Origin: an uncultured Parabacteroides sp.
GTDB taxonomy: Bacteria > Bacteroidota > Bacteroidia > Bacteroidales > Tannerellaceae
Length of the DNA stretch: 64,000 nt
Direction: 5' to 3'
Assembly (NCBI GenBank): GCA_934718155.1
Contig: CAKUZF010000013.1
Location: 1-64,000, forward strand
Made by a program: the position numbers and the translations under genes. Within the stretch, counting starts at the first letter, position 1, and each line of letters opens with the position of its first letter. The notes beneath the pieces were generated by a model, which was given only the letters and a program-made list of their open reading frames with translations, made no database searches and was not told the origin of the DNA. Shown here piece by piece: positions 62,939 to 64,000 of this stretch.

Positions 62939-64000
62939 ATGAACTATAAACATGCATTTATGCTCTTGTTGGCAAGTCTCCTCGGCCATTCTCCGCTTAG
63001 GGCACAGAGTTGGAGCGACCTCGTGAATAACAACAAACAAAACATCATCGTGAGGGATACATTCCTGCTTCAGACGTTCCAAAACGAGGCAACGGATAAT
63101 TGGAACTATACAATAGCAAAAGGGGAAGGGGAAGTCATCGACACAAACACATTGTCTTCTATAGAAGGCAACCATGGGAAAAAGGCAATAAAGCTCCTGG
63201 CAAACTCCGAGTTGAAATTCGATCATTTCGACAGAACTCCATTCGACAGCACATTCATCCATGTACACACTTATGCGCAGCTTAAACAGAGAGAAGATAC
63301 TGTATTTGTCCGAATGTATAAAACAACAGAGAACGAACTTGTCGCACTGCTCAAAGCGTCCACATCTAAATTCTGGAGCACCAACATTTCTCAAGCGCCT
63401 GGCTTCGACATCGTCACCCATAAACTGCAAAACTGCTTCTTGATGGATACCGCGTTGGCCTATGGATGCAACAGGCTATACACCCTCTTTACGGGCAAGG
63501 GCAACTGGTCTGACGCAACACACTGGAGCCATAAGGCCGCTCGCCGAAACCAAAAGGCGCTGATCAGTGGCGCACTGACAGTGGATCAGGATGCGCATTG
63601 CGTTTCCGCCGAAGTAGACAACGGAAGCCTGCAAATCGCCAAAGGGAAGAGCCTGCAATGCAACACGCTGACGCTTCACGACAAATCCGGCGGCAGCTCC
63701 TCCTTCATCAACGAGGGCACGCTCAACCTGGCCCAGCAGCTCGTCGTAGAAAAGACCTTCGAGCAAAAGGGCAAATGGTATTTCTTCTCTCTTCCCTTTG
63801 ATGTCTACAACGTGGAGGGATTCACGCTCAAAGACGACACCGAGAAGGGAGCGGGAAACTATTTCTACCTCCAAACCTACGACAGCGAGCAGCGGGCAGC
63901 CAGCGGGAAGGGCTGGAAAGTGGTAAAAACGACCGATATCCCTGAGGGACAACCCCTCATCCGCAAACACCAAGGCTACTTGATTGCCTTAGATAATTCC
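62939..64000 (+). CDS. Large exported protein, cut by the window end
   Basis: The reading frame is open from ATG 62939 to the window end (354 codons, no stop). A Sec signal (MNYKHAFMLLLASLLGHSPLRA) shows export. Residues ~180-200 contain FTGKGNWSDATHWS, a motif typical of Bacteroidota surface proteins with beta-helix or G8-like repeats, followed by ALTVDQDAHCVSAEVDNGSLQIAKGKSL in the style of a right-handed beta-helix. GKWYFFSLPFDVYNVEGF is a further recurring motif of such proteins. A type IX secretion C-terminal domain would lie outside the window, so sorting cannot be judged. No function is assigned. Confidence 0.7.
   Translation, partial: MNYKHAFMLLLASLLGHSPLRAQSWSDLVNNNKQNIIVRDTFLLQTFQNEATDNWNYTIAKGEGEVIDTNTLSSIEGNHGKKAIKLLANSELKFDHFDRTPFDSTFIHVHTYAQLKQREDTVFVRMYKTTENELVALLKASTSKFWSTNISQAPGFDIVTHKLQNCFLMDTALAYGCNRLYTLFTGKGNWSDATHWSHKAARRNQKALISGALTVDQDAHCVSAEVDNGSLQIAKGKSLQCNTLTLHDKSGGSSSFINEGTLNLAQQLVVEKTFEQKGKWYFFSLPFDVYNVEGFTLKDDTEKGAGNYFYLQTYDSEQRAASGKGWKVVKTTDIPEGQPLIRKHQGYLIALDNS

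Noticed and set aside
1..64000. tRNA or rRNA genes
   Set aside because: I saw no T-loop/anticodon pattern or conserved rRNA words while reading both strands, but I could not run a tRNA search, so a missed tRNA is possible.

Overview
The window looks like a chromosomal segment from a Bacteroidales bacterium (Bacteroidota). The evidence is a SusC/SusD pair, a GldH-type gliding lipoprotein, a serine palmitoyltransferase of the Bacteroides sphingolipid type, an HU-like DNA-binding protein fused to a C-terminal domain, many secreted glycoside hydrolases and lipoproteins, and promoter boxes of the TAnnTTTG type. GC content looks moderate (about half) except in one AT-richer island. I cannot fix the genus from sequence alone.

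Layout. 1-520 holds no gene but carries a 22-bp-period repeat array. 521-1945 is aspartate ammonia-lyase with a consensus Bacteroidales promoter. 2152-8550 is a mostly housekeeping minus-strand block: DUF4091 glycoside hydrolase-like protein, TPR protein, peptide deformylase, RuvX/YqgF nuclease, and a sugar-phosphate transferase that starts polysaccharide synthesis. Then come an OmpA-family porin, RfbA, a GH3 beta-glycosidase, an MBL-fold hydrolase with MurB, Upp, a cation efflux protein with a cysteine desulfidase-like protein, an SF1 helicase, Lon, TrmN6, a lipid kinase divergent from serine palmitoyltransferase, a RicT-like PSP1 protein, and GldH. 28513-34317 is the full rod-shape cluster mreB-mreC-mreD-PBP2-rodA, preceded by purH and a divergent UDP-sugar dehydrogenase.

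37.3-42.3 kb is an acquired, decayed island: a GH36 alpha-galactosidase with different codon use, an IS4-family transposase remnant carrying an internal deletion, a frameshift and a nonsense codon, a truncated PLD-type helicase gene, an HU-like gene with 21-bp repeats in front, and elaborate inverted repeats at both edges.

42.28-47.28 kb is the most interesting part. A lipoprotein with phosphatidylserine decarboxylase catalytic residues and a lipoprotein with a MACPF pore-forming domain flank a membrane-anchored AraC-type regulator. The two lipoprotein genes share a homologous ~100-bp upstream element and nearly identical signal peptides, and the regulator gene lacks the element. This suggests one regulon, possibly a surface or vesicle-borne antagonism module that combines membrane-lipid chemistry with pore formation.

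47.4-62.5 kb is a glycan-utilization region: GH78 alpha-L-rhamnosidase divergent from SusC/SusD, then a DUF6057-like membrane protein translationally coupled to a CxxCH-containing beta-propeller lipoprotein, then a tricorn-like S41 protease. The window ends inside a large secreted protein.

Three intergenic arrays (about 150-282, 20568-20709, 62612-62729) belong to one repeat family with a strict 22-bp period and a conserved GTTGCCCGT/ACGGGCAAC core. Each contains a terminal inverted copy able to form a hairpin.
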